64,000 nt of DNA from assembly GCA_963816785.1 (NCBI GenBank), contig CAWFLL010000004.1, positions 248,001-312,000 on the forward strand, given 5' to 3'. A model generated the notes under the pieces. It made no database searches, was not told the origin of the DNA, and saw nothing but the letters and a program-made list of their open reading frames with translations. Origin of the DNA: VRUE01 sp963816785. Lineage in GTDB: Bacteria > Actinomycetota > Thermoleophilia > Solirubrobacterales > 70-9. Every line of letters begins with the position of its first letter. The stretch's first letter is position 1. Shown piece after piece: positions 18,797 through 27,671 of the stretch. The position numbers and the translations under genes were made by a program.

Positions 18797-20440
18797 TCAG
18801 GTTAACCGGCGCTCGAACGTCTTCTCCAGCGCCTCTTCGTCCTCCTCGCCGGCCAGCGTCTTGTCGAGGCGCACGATCGAGCTGCGGCCGTCGAGCCGCA
18901 CGGTACCCACCTGGTTGTCGAAGTAGGGCCCCTCGAGCGTGCGCCAACCGATGCCCGGGGCCGGCGCCCCTGAGAGACGTGCCAGAGCGCGGGCGAGAAC
19001 GCCGACGGGTCGCGAGAACCCCGCCCGCACCACCCGCCGCTCTTTCCCGTCAAGCGGGTTGCGGTAGGGGGAGCAGACCGCCTGGACCACCCTGCTCCTG
19101 ACGCCCGCCTCGGGGCCGAACTCCACGTCGAACAGATAGGCGTGATGGACGTCGCCGGAGAGGATCAGGATCGAGGCCGGCGGCTTCCCGCGTTGGCCCG
19201 AGCCGACCTCTTCGATCAGCTTCCGCAGGCGCTCGAACGAGAACTGGAATGCCGCCCAGTGATCGAAGTCGAGAGCCCGGCGCAGGCGCTCGCTGCCGCG
19301 AGCGAGGAGACCGCCCCACGCCCCGTCGCAGAGCCTCTCGTTCCAGGCCTCCAGGTCGTGGAATGCCGGTGAGAGCAGGTACGGGACGGTGGTCCCGATC
19401 AGGAGGTGGTCGAAGTCGCCGCTGGCGTGGTCGGCGATCCAGTCCCAGACCTCGTCGTCGCACATCGAGCGACGGTCTTCGGTCAGCACCCTGGCGGCGC
19501 GGGAATCCACGAAGAGCGCCCGCACCCCGTCGATGTCGCGGTAGAAGCTCCACCTCGTGCCGGCCGCCGTGGAGTCGATTCGCCGCGCCCACTCGCGAAG
19601 GACGTCGGTGGCGTCGGGATTGCCCCTGACCTGGGAATAGATCTCGCTCTCGTCGAGCTCGCGAGGCGAGAGGTTGCCGAGGTACTGGTAGATCCAGTAG
19701 CTCATGATTCCCCCCACCGCGCGCTCGTGCCACCAGTCCTTGCGGTCCATCTCCTCGAGCCAGGACCGAGAGATGTTCCAGTCGTCGCTCATGTCGTGGT
19801 CGTCCCAGACCATCGAGGTCGAGACGGTGGAGAACAGCCAGCGGATCAGCGGGTCCTCCCACGCCTCCCGGTAGAGCCAGGTGTACTCTTCGAAGTCGAT
19901 CACCTCCTTGCCGGGCGGCCTGCTCGTATCGCGGCGTGCCTGTATCCGTTCGCGGGTGCGCGGCGAGCCCTCGTCGACGTAGACCTGGTCGCCGAGCAGG
20001 AAGAGCAGCTCCGGCCAGTTGTCGCGGTCGTCGCGGATCATCTGCTCGGCGAGGACGTGGAGGGCATCCAGCTCGTGCCCGTCTTCGTCTTCGTCCTTGG
20101 TCAGCGTGTAGGGCCTCTCGTGCGGCAGCGCGACCCGGCAGGAGCCGAAGCAGATGTCGAGCGGCTCCCCGGGGCTGAAGGTGCGGATCACGCTCGGCGG
20201 CAGCTCGCTCCCCCGCGGCGGCCAGCACCACTGGCCATCCAGGGTGACGTCGTACTCGTAGAGGCCACCGGGCTCCAGCCCATCGATCTCGACCAGCGCG
20301 TAGTGATGCCCCGCGACCCCGAACGTCCTCTCCCGCCTGCCGAGGATCCTGACCTCGCAGGGCTCGCTCGTCTCGACCCAGACCGTCGCCTCGGTCTCTG
20401 AGAGGTAGCGAAGCAGGGGCCCGAGGACGAGGTCCGGCAT
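18797..20440 (-). CDS. PhoD-like alkaline phosphatase/phosphodiesterase
   Basis: 547 residues. An N-terminal Ig-like domain (EATVWVETSEPCEVRILG) precedes the metal-binding catalytic domain with CFGSCRV, LLGDQVYVDEG, MVWDDHDMSDDW and SGDVHHAYLFDVEF. These blocks are those of the PhoD/PurpleAP-like family that cleaves phosphate mono- or diesters. No signal peptide or Tat motif is seen at the N-terminus, so it may be cytoplasmic, unlike classical PhoD. It is divergent from a small gene at 20516. Confidence 0.9.
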   Translation of the reverse strand: MPDLVLGPLLRYLSETEATVWVETSEPCEVRILGRRERTFGVAGHHYALVEIDGLEPGGLYEYDVTLDGQWCWPPRGSELPPSVIRTFSPGEPLDICFGSCRVALPHERPYTLTKDEDEDGHELDALHVLAEQMIRDDRDNWPELLFLLGDQVYVDEGSPRTRERIQARRDTSRPPGKEVIDFEEYTWLYREAWEDPLIRWLFSTVSTSMVWDDHDMSDDWNISRSWLEEMDRKDWWHERAVGGIMSYWIYQYLGNLSPRELDESEIYSQVRGNPDATDVLREWARRIDSTAAGTRWSFYRDIDGVRALFVDSRAARVLTEDRRSMCDDEVWDWIADHASGDFDHLLIGTTVPYLLSPAFHDLEAWNERLCDGAWGGLLARGSERLRRALDFDHWAAFQFSFERLRKLIEEVGSGQRGKPPASILILSGDVHHAYLFDVEFGPEAGVRSRVVQAVCSPYRNPLDGKERRVVRAGFSRPVGVLARALARLSGAPAPGIGWRTLEGPYFDNQVGTVRLDGRSSIVRLDKTLAGEEDEEALEKTFERRLT

Positions 20441-20515
20441 GGAAACCCTGTTCCCGGTTCCGCAAATGATATTCTTGACTTAGTTGGTAAACAAAACAGG
20501 AAAGAAGAGAGAACA

Positions 20516-20716
20516 ATGAGCTCGAGAGACGGCACGACCTTCACCTCGCGAGGAAGGCTCACCGGCCTGATCCGGGACGAGGTCCCGGCGGGGACGGGCC
20601 AGAACCGCGCCAGCCGCGCCGACCGAAGGGACTCGGGCCAGAGTGCGGTCGACGAGGCCCTCTACTACCGGGCCCGCCTCATACTCGGCGACTCCATCCC
20701 CCGCCCCGGGCGCTAG
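20516..20716 (+). CDS. Small basic hypothetical protein
   Basis: 66 residues, charged, no recognised domain. The ATG follows GGAAAGAAGAGAG, and the upstream region is AT-rich with TTGACT at 20475-20480, which supports a real transcript. It overlaps the end of the convergent serine protease gene by four bases. Not recognised; could be an orphan or regulatory peptide. Confidence 0.45.
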   Translation: MSSRDGTTFTSRGRLTGLIRDEVPAGTGQNRASRADRRDSGQSAVDEALYYRARLILGDSIPRPGR

Positions 20717-21576
20717 GGAAGCGCCCGCAGGAAGCTCGCGATCGCGGGGCCGAAATAGGGCGAGAAGAGCCGGTCGGGCCGGTTCGCGTAGCCGTAGCTG
20801 GTCACCCCGTTGACGTAGGTGCCGTCGAGCAGCCAGGCGCCGCCGCTCGAGCCGGCCGCCATGTCGCAGGCGCCCGGAATCGTCGGTGGGCCCTCGAGCG
20901 GGAAGGTGAACGGGTCGCTGCCGAGGCCGTGGGCGCGGCAGCTGCGCATCTCCTCGCCCTTCAGAGCGGCAGCCGGATAGCCGAAGATCTGGAAGCCCGC
21001 CGAGCGCGACCTCGAGGTGGCGAAGCCCCGCGCCCCGACGACGTCGGTGAGGGCGCCAAGGTCGTTCGGCTCCACCTTCAGCGCGGCGAGGTCGAAGTCT
21101 GGGTTTTCCCCGTGGCGCCACTGCGGCATCACGTAGACGGAGCCCACGGTGAAGGTGCCGAACGGCCGGGCGCCGTGATCGTAGGCGGGGACGAAGGCGA
21201 TGCGACTGGCGGCGGCGCCTTCGAGGACGACGCAGTGGCCGGCGGTGAGGACGATCGACCGGCTCGGAGTATTGACCGCGGTGCCCGAGCAGGTGTAGGT
21301 CCCCTCCGTCGGGTCGATGCCGATGATTTTCCCGTTCGTGCGTGTGCCCGCTTCGCTTGCGTTGAGCACGCGCAGGCTCGAGGCCCGCGCGATCAGGCGT
21401 TCCTGCGGAGCACGACCGGCCACCTGCAGGGGACTGGTCGCCGCAGAGGCGGCGCTCCCTCCCATTTCGATCACCGGTGTCGCCGAGGCGCCGGCCGGGA
21501 GCGCCAGCATCGCAGCCGCGGCCAGGAGCGCCGACAGCGCTCGCCTGGTCAGCATTCCCGCTCGCCTGGTCAGCAT
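20713..21576 (-). CDS. Secreted trypsin-like serine protease
   Basis: Signal peptide (MLTRRALSALLAAAAMLALP, then AGASA) followed by a chymotrypsin fold with the full triad: His in SIVLTAGHCVVLEG, Asp in NPDFDLAALKV and Ser in MAAGSSGGAWLLDG. Two cysteines near the active Ser and in TYTCSGTAV fit an extracellular protein. The start codon is doubled by a 21-base tandem repeat (ATG at 21576 and at 21555), so MLTRRAG occurs before MLTRRAL. Either start gives an export signal. Substrate unknown. Confidence 0.88.
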   Translation of the reverse strand: MLTRRAGMLTRRALSALLAAAAMLALPAGASATPVIEMGGSAASAATSPLQVAGRAPQERLIARASSLRVLNASEAGTRTNGKIIGIDPTEGTYTCSGTAVNTPSRSIVLTAGHCVVLEGAAASRIAFVPAYDHGARPFGTFTVGSVYVMPQWRHGENPDFDLAALKVEPNDLGALTDVVGARGFATSRSRSAGFQIFGYPAAALKGEEMRSCRAHGLGSDPFTFPLEGPPTIPGACDMAAGSSGGAWLLDGTYVNGVTSYGYANRPDRLFSPYFGPAIASFLRALP

Positions 21577-21737
21577 CCCTGTAGCGCAACCCATCGGCCG
21601 GGAATACTGCCAAATGCACGAAAAGGTTCGCACGGAGCGGCTTCGACGCCGGGTTGGAAGGAAATTTCTGCCCGGCCACGAACCGCGCCGTAGCATCGTC
21701 GAAGCTCGTCCAAGAAGGGCTCACGAAAGGGTTACGC

Positions 21738-22124
21738 ATGAACGATGAGAGCTTGATCAGCGGCTGGTGGGTGTTTGCCGGCATCCTGCTGCTGGTCGCC
21801 GGTGTCCTCAACATCATCTACGGCATCGCCGCTATCGGCGACTCGAAGTTCTTCACAGAGAACGCCACCTACATCCTCAGCAGCCTCAACACCTGGGGAT
21901 GGATCACCCTGATCATCGGGGTGCTCGAGCTCGTCGCCGCCTTCTCGCTCTTCTCGGGTGGGGAGTTCGGCCGCTGGTTCGGGATCTTCGTCGGCTCGCT
22001 CAACGCGATCGGCGCGCTGCTCTCGATCCCGGCATACCCGTTCTGGTCGCTGGCGATCTTCGCCCTCTCGATCATCATCATCTACAAGCTGGCCGAGGGG
22101 CCCGAAGGCGCGCCAAACGCCTGA
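21738..22124 (+). CDS. Four-helix membrane protein (DUF7144-like)
   Basis: 128 residues, four helices, with VLNIIYGIAAIGDSKFF and LNTWGWITLIIGVLELV, clearly paralogous to 4182-4715. The ATG at 21738 follows GAAAGGG. It stops naturally after the fourth helix, which shows the tail of the other copy to be abnormal. Function unknown. Its stop abuts that of the convergent RDD gene. Confidence 0.88.
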   Translation: MNDESLISGWWVFAGILLLVAGVLNIIYGIAAIGDSKFFTENATYILSSLNTWGWITLIIGVLELVAAFSLFSGGEFGRWFGIFVGSLNAIGALLSIPAYPFWSLAIFALSIIIIYKLAEGPEGAPNA

Positions 22125-23174
22125 CTAGGGACCGGCAACCTGCTGTGGGCGAAGGCCCCGGGCATCCGGGGCCTTCTCCGCGTCAGGGGCGCCCTCGGCG
22201 GCCGCGTCGTCGGCGGCAAGCCGCGACCACGGCGCCTTCTCGCGCGGCTCGTAGAGGACGTCGACTCCAGCCAGCCGGTCCTGCCAGCCGCGCCGCCGCC
22301 GGTCGAAGATGATCCCGAGGAAGCCGAGCCCGAGGGTCAGCACCGCGAGGCCGATCCCGATCAGCCGCCGCACCGACCTGCGAACCGGTAGCCCCTGGCC
22401 GTCGACTCCGAGCCTGATCCCGAGGAAGCGCATTCCTAGGGTTTGGCCGGCGAGCGACCAGAAGCTGACGAGGTAGAGGGCGCCGAGCGCCAGCCAGGCG
22501 GCGCTCCCGAACACCAGGGCGATGTCGGAGACGCCAGCGTCGCCGGTGAAGGCGGAGGCGATCAGCGCCACGATCGCCGCCAGGCCCGAGAAGGCGAGGT
22601 TGACGATCAGGGCGTCGATGCCGAAGGCCAGGGCCCTGGTTACGGCGCCGGCCCGCTCGGTCGGCTCGGTCCGCCGCGGCCGGAAGAAGATTCGCCTCAC
22701 GATCCCCTCGAGCGCTCCGTCGAGGCGGCGGGTCGTGTCGCCGACCGTGTGGCCGATGTCCTCGATGAAGCCGACGCTCTGAGCGCTGATCGCGGCTCGT
22801 ATCTCCGGCGCCTCGGCGATTCGCTCGACCAGCCGCTGCACCTCGTCGCTGGCCAACAGCCGCAGCCAGACCTCATCGACCAGCTCGCTGTCGAGCGCGT
22901 CGATCAGCGCCCGCTTCACCGCCTCGCTCTCGAGGGCACCGTGCACGGCCTCCTCGACGACCGGCCCCTTCAGGACCCTGACCAGCGCCCGTTCGACCGC
23001 CTCGCTCTCGACCGCAGCGACCATCGCCTCCTCCGTGGCGGCCTGAACGGCCCGGTCGACCCCCGTCGCTTTGCCGACGCTGCGGGCGCCGCGGACGCCG
23101 GCGCCGAGCAGCCGCACCGAGAGCGGCAGTGGCCTGCCCGCAGGGCCCTCGTCGGGGGGTCCGTCCGGACTCAT
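22125..23174 (-). CDS. RDD-family membrane protein with helical N-terminal extension
   Basis: 349 residues. Residues 25-150 are a soluble helical region with repeated units like ESEAVERALVRVL and ESEAVKRALIDALD; residues 185-310 hold the RDD domain with three membrane helices, the Arg in LAFGIDALIVNL region and SLAGQTLGMRFLGIRL and WQDRLAGVDVLY. RDD proteins may be transporters or Na+/H+ antiport-related; role here unknown. The repeats in the N-terminal half are unusual and may oligomerise. Confidence 0.88.
   Translation of the reverse strand: MSPDGPPDEGPAGRPLPLSVRLLGAGVRGARSVGKATGVDRAVQAATEEAMVAAVESEAVERALVRVLKGPVVEEAVHGALESEAVKRALIDALDSELVDEVWLRLLASDEVQRLVERIAEAPEIRAAISAQSVGFIEDIGHTVGDTTRRLDGALEGIVRRIFFRPRRTEPTERAGAVTRALAFGIDALIVNLAFSGLAAIVALIASAFTGDAGVSDIALVFGSAAWLALGALYLVSFWSLAGQTLGMRFLGIRLGVDGQGLPVRRSVRRLIGIGLAVLTLGLGFLGIIFDRRRRGWQDRLAGVDVLYEPREKAPWSRLAADDAAAEGAPDAEKAPDARGLRPQQVAGP
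22151..22176 (+). terminator. Perfect hairpin after the DUF7144-like gene
   Basis: Two perfect 11-base arms (22151-22161, 22166-22176) with a four-base loop, 27 bases after the stop at 22124. It lies inside the last codons of the convergent RDD gene, so it may end the + strand transcript while being part of the other coding region. Confidence 0.6.
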
Positions 23175-23289
23175 GATCTTTCGCGCTTCGCTCGCGGCGC
23201 GAGGAACCAGATATGGACGCTCGCTCGCTCCGCACTCATCGCGGCGAGTATACGGCCGCTCAGCCCACCGGCCCGCTCGTGACTCGCCC

Positions 23290-23793
23290 CTATTCCGCCT
23301 TCGAGGCCAGGTGCTCCAGGAGGCGGTCGATGAACGCCGCCTGTGCCTCGATCAGCTTCTCGCGCGCCGCCGCGGGCTCGAACCACTCGGCCCGGTCGAC
23401 CTCCGGGAACTCCCGCTCGGTGCCCGAGCGCGGCGGCCACTCCATCTCGAAGGTGTCGCTGTCCAGCTCGGCGGGGTCGAAATCGCCCTCGGCAGCCCAG
23501 GCGTGCACGACCTTGCCGCCCTTCTGGCGCACGGATCCGAGCTCGACCATCTCCTCGACGGCGATCTCGGGCGCAGGGCCGAGCTCCTCCTTCAGCTCCC
23601 GCAGCGCGCACCGGCGCAGGTCCTCGCCATCCTCGAACCCACCCTTCGGGATCGACCAGGCGCCGAGGTCCCGCTGCTCCCAGTACGGGCCTCCGGGATG
23701 GACCAGCAGCAGTTCGGGCGCGTCGCCGACGCGGTAGAGGAGGATCCCGGCGCTGACCTTTGGCTTGCGGGCGATCCAATCAAGATAGGCCAG
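23290..23793 (-). CDS. NUDIX hydrolase
   Basis: The open frame has SAGILLYRVGDAPELLLVHP, GAWSIPKGGFEDGEDLRR and the NUDIX box pattern G-x5-E-x7-REL-x-EE-x-G (GGFEDGEDLRRCALRELKEE). It ends EHLASKAE. No ATG, GTG or TTG lies before the domain in this frame: it opens at a TGA (23794-23796), so the start may be CTG at 23793 or a base may be missing near 23775. It directly follows the ABC ATPase gene. NUDIX enzymes hydrolyse nucleoside diphosphates linked to other groups; substrate unknown. Confidence 0.82.
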   Translation of the reverse strand: MAYLDWIARKPKVSAGILLYRVGDAPELLLVHPGGPYWEQRDLGAWSIPKGGFEDGEDLRRCALRELKEELGPAPEIAVEEMVELGSVRQKGGKVVHAWAAEGDFDPAELDSDTFEMEWPPRSGTEREFPEVDRAEWFEPAAAREKLIEAQAAFIDRLLEHLASKAE

Positions 23794-23802
23794 TCAGCCC
23801 GG

Positions 23803-24561
23803 TCAGATCCGGCCTGCCTCGAGCAGGCGGGCGAGAAAGCGCCTGGTCTCCTCCCTCTCGGGCGCGGAGAGGACCCGGTCCGGTGGCCCCGACTCGACGA
23901 TGCGGCCGTCGTGAAGGAAGGCGACTTCATCGGCCACCTCGCGGGCGAAGCTCATCTCGTGGGTCGCGATCACCATCGTCATCCCGGCCACCTTCAGGTC
24001 ACGCACCGCCGCCAGGACCTCGCCGACCAGCTCCGGGTCGAGGGCGCTCGTCACCTCGTCGAGGAGCAGGGCGCGGGGGCGGCCGGCGAAGGCGCGGGCG
24101 ATCGCCACCCGCTGCTGCTGGCCCCCCGAGAGGTCGTCCGGCCGGTCGCCCTCGCGGCCCTCGAGGCCGAAGCGGCGGAGCAGGGCCCGGCCGTGCTCCT
24201 CGGCCTCCTCGCGGGTGGCCCCCTGGGCGCGCATCTCGCCGAGGACGACGTTCTGCAGCACGGTCAGATGCGGGAAGAGGTTGAAGGCCTGGAAGACGAG
24301 CCCGAGCCGGCGGCGGACGGGCACCGGCTCGACCGAGGGGTCGGTGATCACCTCGCCGTCGAGGAAGACATCGCCGTCGTCGATCTCCTCGAGCAGGTCG
24401 ATGCACCTCAGGAGGGTCGACTTGCCGGACCCCGAGGCGCCGATCAGGGCCACCGCCTCGTGCTCGCTGACGGTCAGGTCCACCCCCCGCAGCACCTCCC
24501 GCGGGCCGAACGCCTTGGTCACCCCGCGGACCTCGAGGACGGGCGCGCCCACCGCGCTCAC
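23803..24561 (-). CDS. Polar amino-acid ABC transporter ATP-binding protein
   Basis: 252 residues: Walker A GASGSGKSTLLRC, Q-loop VFQAFNLFPHLTVLQNV, signature DLSGGQQQRVAIARA, Walker B ALLLDEVTSALD, H-loop IATHEMSFAREVAD. The motifs FNLFPHLT and EVTSALDPELV are those of the GlnQ/HisP group. Its start overlaps the permease stop by four bases. Confidence 0.93.
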   Translation of the reverse strand: MSAVGAPVLEVRGVTKAFGPREVLRGVDLTVSEHEAVALIGASGSGKSTLLRCIDLLEEIDDGDVFLDGEVITDPSVEPVPVRRRLGLVFQAFNLFPHLTVLQNVVLGEMRAQGATREEAEEHGRALLRRFGLEGREGDRPDDLSGGQQQRVAIARAFAGRPRALLLDEVTSALDPELVGEVLAAVRDLKVAGMTMVIATHEMSFAREVADEVAFLHDGRIVESGPPDRVLSAPEREETRRFLARLLEAGRI

Positions 24562-25397
24562 CGGACCGCACCGCTCTCGCCGCCGCCCATCCGGTCGACC
24601 AGGCGGGCAAGCGGCACGGTGATCGCCAGGTAGAGCAGCGCGGCGGCGATCAGCGGCGTGTAGTTGAAGTTCTCGCCCTGGATGATCTGGGCGATCCGGA
24701 ACGCCTCCTGGGGGCCGAGGATCGAGACCAGCGCGACATCCTTCTGGAGGGCGACGAAGTCGTTGAGGAGCGGCGGCGCGACCCGGCGCACCGCCTGCGG
24801 CAGGATCACGTGGCGCATCGCCTGCGCTTCGGTCAGGCCGACCGCCAGCGCCGCGTCCCGCTGCCCGCGGTGGACAGAGCTGATCCCGCCCGGTAGACCT
24901 CCGCCACGTAGGCGCTGTAGGAGAGGCCGAGGGCGATTCCGCCGAGGACCACCGGGTCGGTGGGCAGGCCGGTCAGCTGCAGGGCCGGGATCCCGAACCC
25001 GACCAGATACACGAGCAGGATCGTCGGTATCCCCCTGAACAGGTCGACGAAGACCGTCGCCAGCAACCGCAGCGGAAACAGGGCCGCGCCGGCGCTCGTC
25101 CGCAGCAGCGCGATCATCAAGCCCGACCGCGAGCACCGCGATCTCGACGACGACGAACAGCTTCACATCGAGCCAGAAGCCCTTGAGGACTTCCGGGAAG
25201 GAGTCCCGGAAGACGCTCCAGGAGAAGAACGTTTCCTGCACCGCCGGCCAGCCGGGGCTGGTCAGGATCCAGACCGCGAGGCCGCCGAGGACGACGATGC
25301 TGGAGATGGCGGCGACCGCCTGGCCTCGTCTCTGCTTGCGACGTTTGGCCGCCTGCCTGGCGAGGCGGCGGTCGCTGATGACGGCAGTCCCGGTCAA
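24558..25397 (-). CDS. Polar amino-acid ABC transporter permease, two frame breaks
   Basis: The first frame (25397 to about 25115) gives the first helix (SSIVVLGGLAVWILTSP) and FPEVLKGFWLDVKLFVVVEI; a second frame (about 25120-24885) has LRLLATVFVDLFRGIPTILL and SYSAYVAEVYRAG; the third returns to the first frame with the EAA loop AVGLTEAQAMRHVILPQAVR. Two compensating single-base shifts at about 25117 and 24885 are most simply read as sequencing errors. About 280 residues, HisM/GlnP type. Confidence 0.88.
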   Translation of the reverse strand: MTGTAVISDRRLARQAAKRRKQRRGQAVAAISSIVVLGGLAVWILTSPGWPAVQETFFSWSVFRDSFPEVLKGFWLDVKLFVVVEIAVLAVGLDDRAAADERRRGPVSAAVAGDGLRRPVQGDTDDPARVSGRVRDPGPAADRPAHRPGGPRRNRPRPLLQRLRGGGLPGGISSVHRGQRDAALAVGLTEAQAMRHVILPQAVRRVAPPLLNDFVALQKDVALVSILGPQEAFRIAQIIQGENFNYTPLIAAALLYLAITVPLARLVDRMGGGESGAVR

Positions 25398-25450
25398 CCG
25401 CCGCCATTGTGAACTCGGCGGGGGACGGCGCCGCGCAGGGCGGAGCTAGC

Positions 25451-26295
25451 TCAGCTCAGTTCCGGGGCGCCGGCGGATTCGCTCATCCAGCGCTGGGTGA
25501 TCTCTTCGAGTTCGCCCGATTCGCGCATCTCTTCGATCGCCTGCGAGACGCACGCGGTCAACGCCGAGTCCCTTTCGAGCAGGGCGCCCCACTGATCGCC
25601 GCCGGGCACGCTGAACTGGCCGACGACCTTGGCGGTCGGGACCTGGACCGCGGTCAGGTAGAGCGCGGTCGGCAGGTCGACCACGACCGCGTCGACCTGT
25701 TCGTTCTTGAGCGCGGTGACGACGTCGTTGGAGCTGTTGAAGACCTGGGGCTGCTCGCTCGGTTCGATCTCTTCTTCGACGCCGTCGAGGCTGGTGGTGC
25801 CGATCTGGACGCCGATCCTCGCCGACTGCAGGTCGGACAGCGATTTGGCATTGGCGGCATCGGTGTCCTTGAGCGCGACGACGGCCTGATTCGCCGTGTA
25901 GTAGGGCGCCGAGAAGTCGACCTGCTTCTCACGCGCCGGCGTGATCGAGATCTCGTTGACGTCGAAGTCGAAGTCCTTCGGGCCGGGCGCGTAGGAGGAG
26001 TTGAACGGCACCACCGTCCACTTGACGTCGGCCTTCGAGAAGCCGAGGTTGTCGGCGATCGCGTAGGCGACGGCGCTCTCGAACCCCTTCGCCGTTGGTC
26101 GGATCGTCGTCTTCGAAGTAGGGCGGGAAGGCGGGCTTGTCGGTGGCGACGGTCAGCGTCCCGTCGGTCTTGGTCGCGAGTTCGCCCGGCTCGCAGTTCG
26201 CAGCCGTGGTGGTCGAGTCGTCATTCGAGCTGCCGCAGCCCGCGAGGAGCGCGAGCAGGGCAACGGACGAGAATCGTGACTGGAAGCTTTTTCAT
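25451..26295 (-). CDS. Amino-acid ABC transporter substrate-binding lipoprotein, frame breaks
   Basis: The main frame (to 25451) has DFDVNEISITPAREKQVDFS and VDAVVVDLPTALYL, typical of family 3 solute-binding proteins. Upstream, in another frame, come the lipobox SVALLALLAGC and AFPPYFEDDDPTNGEGF; the frames join at a run of four Gs near 26090. A further one-base shift seems needed between the ATG at 26295 (MKKLPVT) and the lipobox. First gene of the operon 26295 to 23290. Confidence 0.87.
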
Positions 26296-26374
26296 CGCAC
26301 CACCGAGAGGTCGAGGATCCTATTCCAATCCGGGCGGCCTCGGCAGGGCGGTATCAGCCCACCGCACCGGAGGG

Positions 26375-27304
26375 CTATCCGAAGTAGCCCTCCGTTGCGA
26401 CGCGCTCGATCGTCTCGGGGTCGTAGAGGGGCAGCTCGCCGGTGCGCTCGAGCTGGTCGACGTAGGCCTCCATCGCACGGATCGCCTCCGGCGCCGTGAC
26501 GGCGGCCATGAACTGCGAGGCCTCGAGGCGCAAGCCATCGGTGAGCGGCAGCGTGCCGCCCTCGTAGATCGCGCGCTTGGCGGCTGCGATCGTCGCCTTC
26601 GGCCGAGCCCCGAGGCGCCGTGCCTCCCCGATCGCGGTCTCCAGCAGCTCGCCCGGCGGAACGACCCTGTCGACGAGTCCGAGCTCCGCGGCCTCCTCCG
26701 GGCTGAGCGGAGCGCCGTCGAGGACGACCTTCAGCGCCTTCGCGCTGCCCAGCAGGCGGGGGAGGCGCTGCGTGCCGCCTCCGCCGGGTGGGAAGGCGAG
26801 GAAAATCTCCGGCTGGCCGATGCCGTGATCGCCGGCTGCCATCAGCCGCAGATCGCAGGCCAGCGAGAGCTCGCTGCCGCCGCCCTGCGCGGAGCCGTTG
26901 ATCGCGGCGACGAAGACGGCGCCGCAGCGGTTCATCCGCAGCAAGACCTCGTGGAAGTGTTCGACCTCGAGCAGACCGGCAAGCGGGGTTCGCCTGAGCC
27001 CGCGGTCGGCCCCCCGGATCCGCCGGGCGGCCGCGACGATGCGCATTGAGACGCCGGCAACGCCGGCGCCGACCGTGGGGCTGGTGCGCGCGCCGGCGAG
27101 GATCTCAGCGACGTCATAGTGGGCCACGAAGCGCTCCGGGTGCGAACCGGTGAGGACGACCGCGTCGACGCCGTCGTCGTCCTCCGCCCGCGCGACCAGC
27201 CGCTCGAGCGCCTCCATCGACCCGCGGTCAATCAGCCCGTGAGGGGGATTGTCAAAGCTGCCGATCAGGACCGTCCCGCGTTCCTCGACGTTGATCGTGC
27301 CCAT
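26375..27304 (-). CDS. Enoyl-CoA hydratase/isomerase family protein
   Basis: About 309 residues with the crotonase signature: AAINGSAQGGGSELSLACDL (oxyanion hole) and IGQPEIFLAFPPGGGGTQRL with the catalytic-type Glu, then AKALKVVLDGAPLSPEEAAE. The ATG at 27304 follows GAGGAAGGGGCACA; an upstream Met at 27334 lacks a good site. It probably acts in fatty-acid or side-chain beta-oxidation; the exact substrate cannot be read. Longer than the 260-residue norm because of an insert around residues 85-120. Confidence 0.9.
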   Translation of the reverse strand: MGTINVEERGTVLIGSFDNPPHGLIDRGSMEALERLVARAEDDDGVDAVVLTGSHPERFVAHYDVAEILAGARTSPTVGAGVAGVSMRIVAAARRIRGADRGLRRTPLAGLLEVEHFHEVLLRMNRCGAVFVAAINGSAQGGGSELSLACDLRLMAAGDHGIGQPEIFLAFPPGGGGTQRLPRLLGSAKALKVVLDGAPLSPEEAAELGLVDRVVPPGELLETAIGEARRLGARPKATIAAAKRAIYEGGTLPLTDGLRLEASQFMAAVTAPEAIRAMEAYVDQLERTGELPLYDPETIERVATEGYFG

Positions 27305-27361
27305 TGTGCCCCTTCCTCGCGTTTCCTCCTTCATCCTATGACGCGATGGACGTGATTTCAG

Positions 27362-27577
27362 ATGCCCATGGATGAGCGAACAAGGGAAGCGCTGCGACCG
27401 GCGCTGAGATTCGAGGCGGGTCGTTGCGCGAGGACGTCGAAGCGCTGGCGCAGCTTCGGCGCCTCACAACGACCGCGGAGGAGCGCAAGTCTGCCGAGGG
27501 GGGCGCCGGTCGATCAGGCGATCGCGCTGACCGAGGGGATGGTCGAGGCCTGGGTGGCGACTGAGAAAAGGGACTGA
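27362..27577 (+). CDS. Doubtful small gene, probably frame-damaged
   Basis: The open frame starts MDERTREALRPALRFEA and ends VDQAIALTEGMVEAWVATEK, both protein-like; the middle reads better in another frame (LREDVEALAQLRRLTTTAEE). One insertion and one deletion would give a helical protein of about 72 residues. No family recognised. It ends about 30 bases before the first tRNA-Pro fragment. Confidence 0.3.
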   Translation: MPMDERTREALRPALRFEAGRCARTSKRWRSFGASQRPRRSASLPRGAPVDQAIALTEGMVEAWVATEKRD

Positions 27578-27611
27578 TCGCTCTGTGGGTCCAGTGCGTG
27601 TCTTGCTGAAT

Positions 27612-27655
27612 CGGGAGGCCGGGATTGAACCGGCGACCAGCCGGCCCCCAGCCGG
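27612..27655 (-). repeat. tRNA-Pro(GGG) 3' fragment 1
   Basis: Matches the other fragments over the 3' acceptor strand, T arm and 3' side of the anticodon arm, with a one-base gap in the acceptor and three changes before the GGCCCCC block. On the minus strand it reads anticodon-loop TGGGGG to acceptor. No 5' half is present. It is the leftmost and most diverged member, and its right flank lacks the GCGTCCC repeats seen with the others. Confidence 0.75.
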
Positions 27656-27671
27656 CGCACAGGCATGCCGG

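Noticed and set aside
23171..23240. Tiny 23-residue frame overlapping the RDD start
   Set aside because: Too short, no ribosome binding site and composition of random sequence.
23071..24633. 520-codon open frame on the plus strand opposite RDD, NUDIX and ABC genes
   Set aside because: It spans several genes with clear motifs on the minus strand and has no recognisable domain itself.
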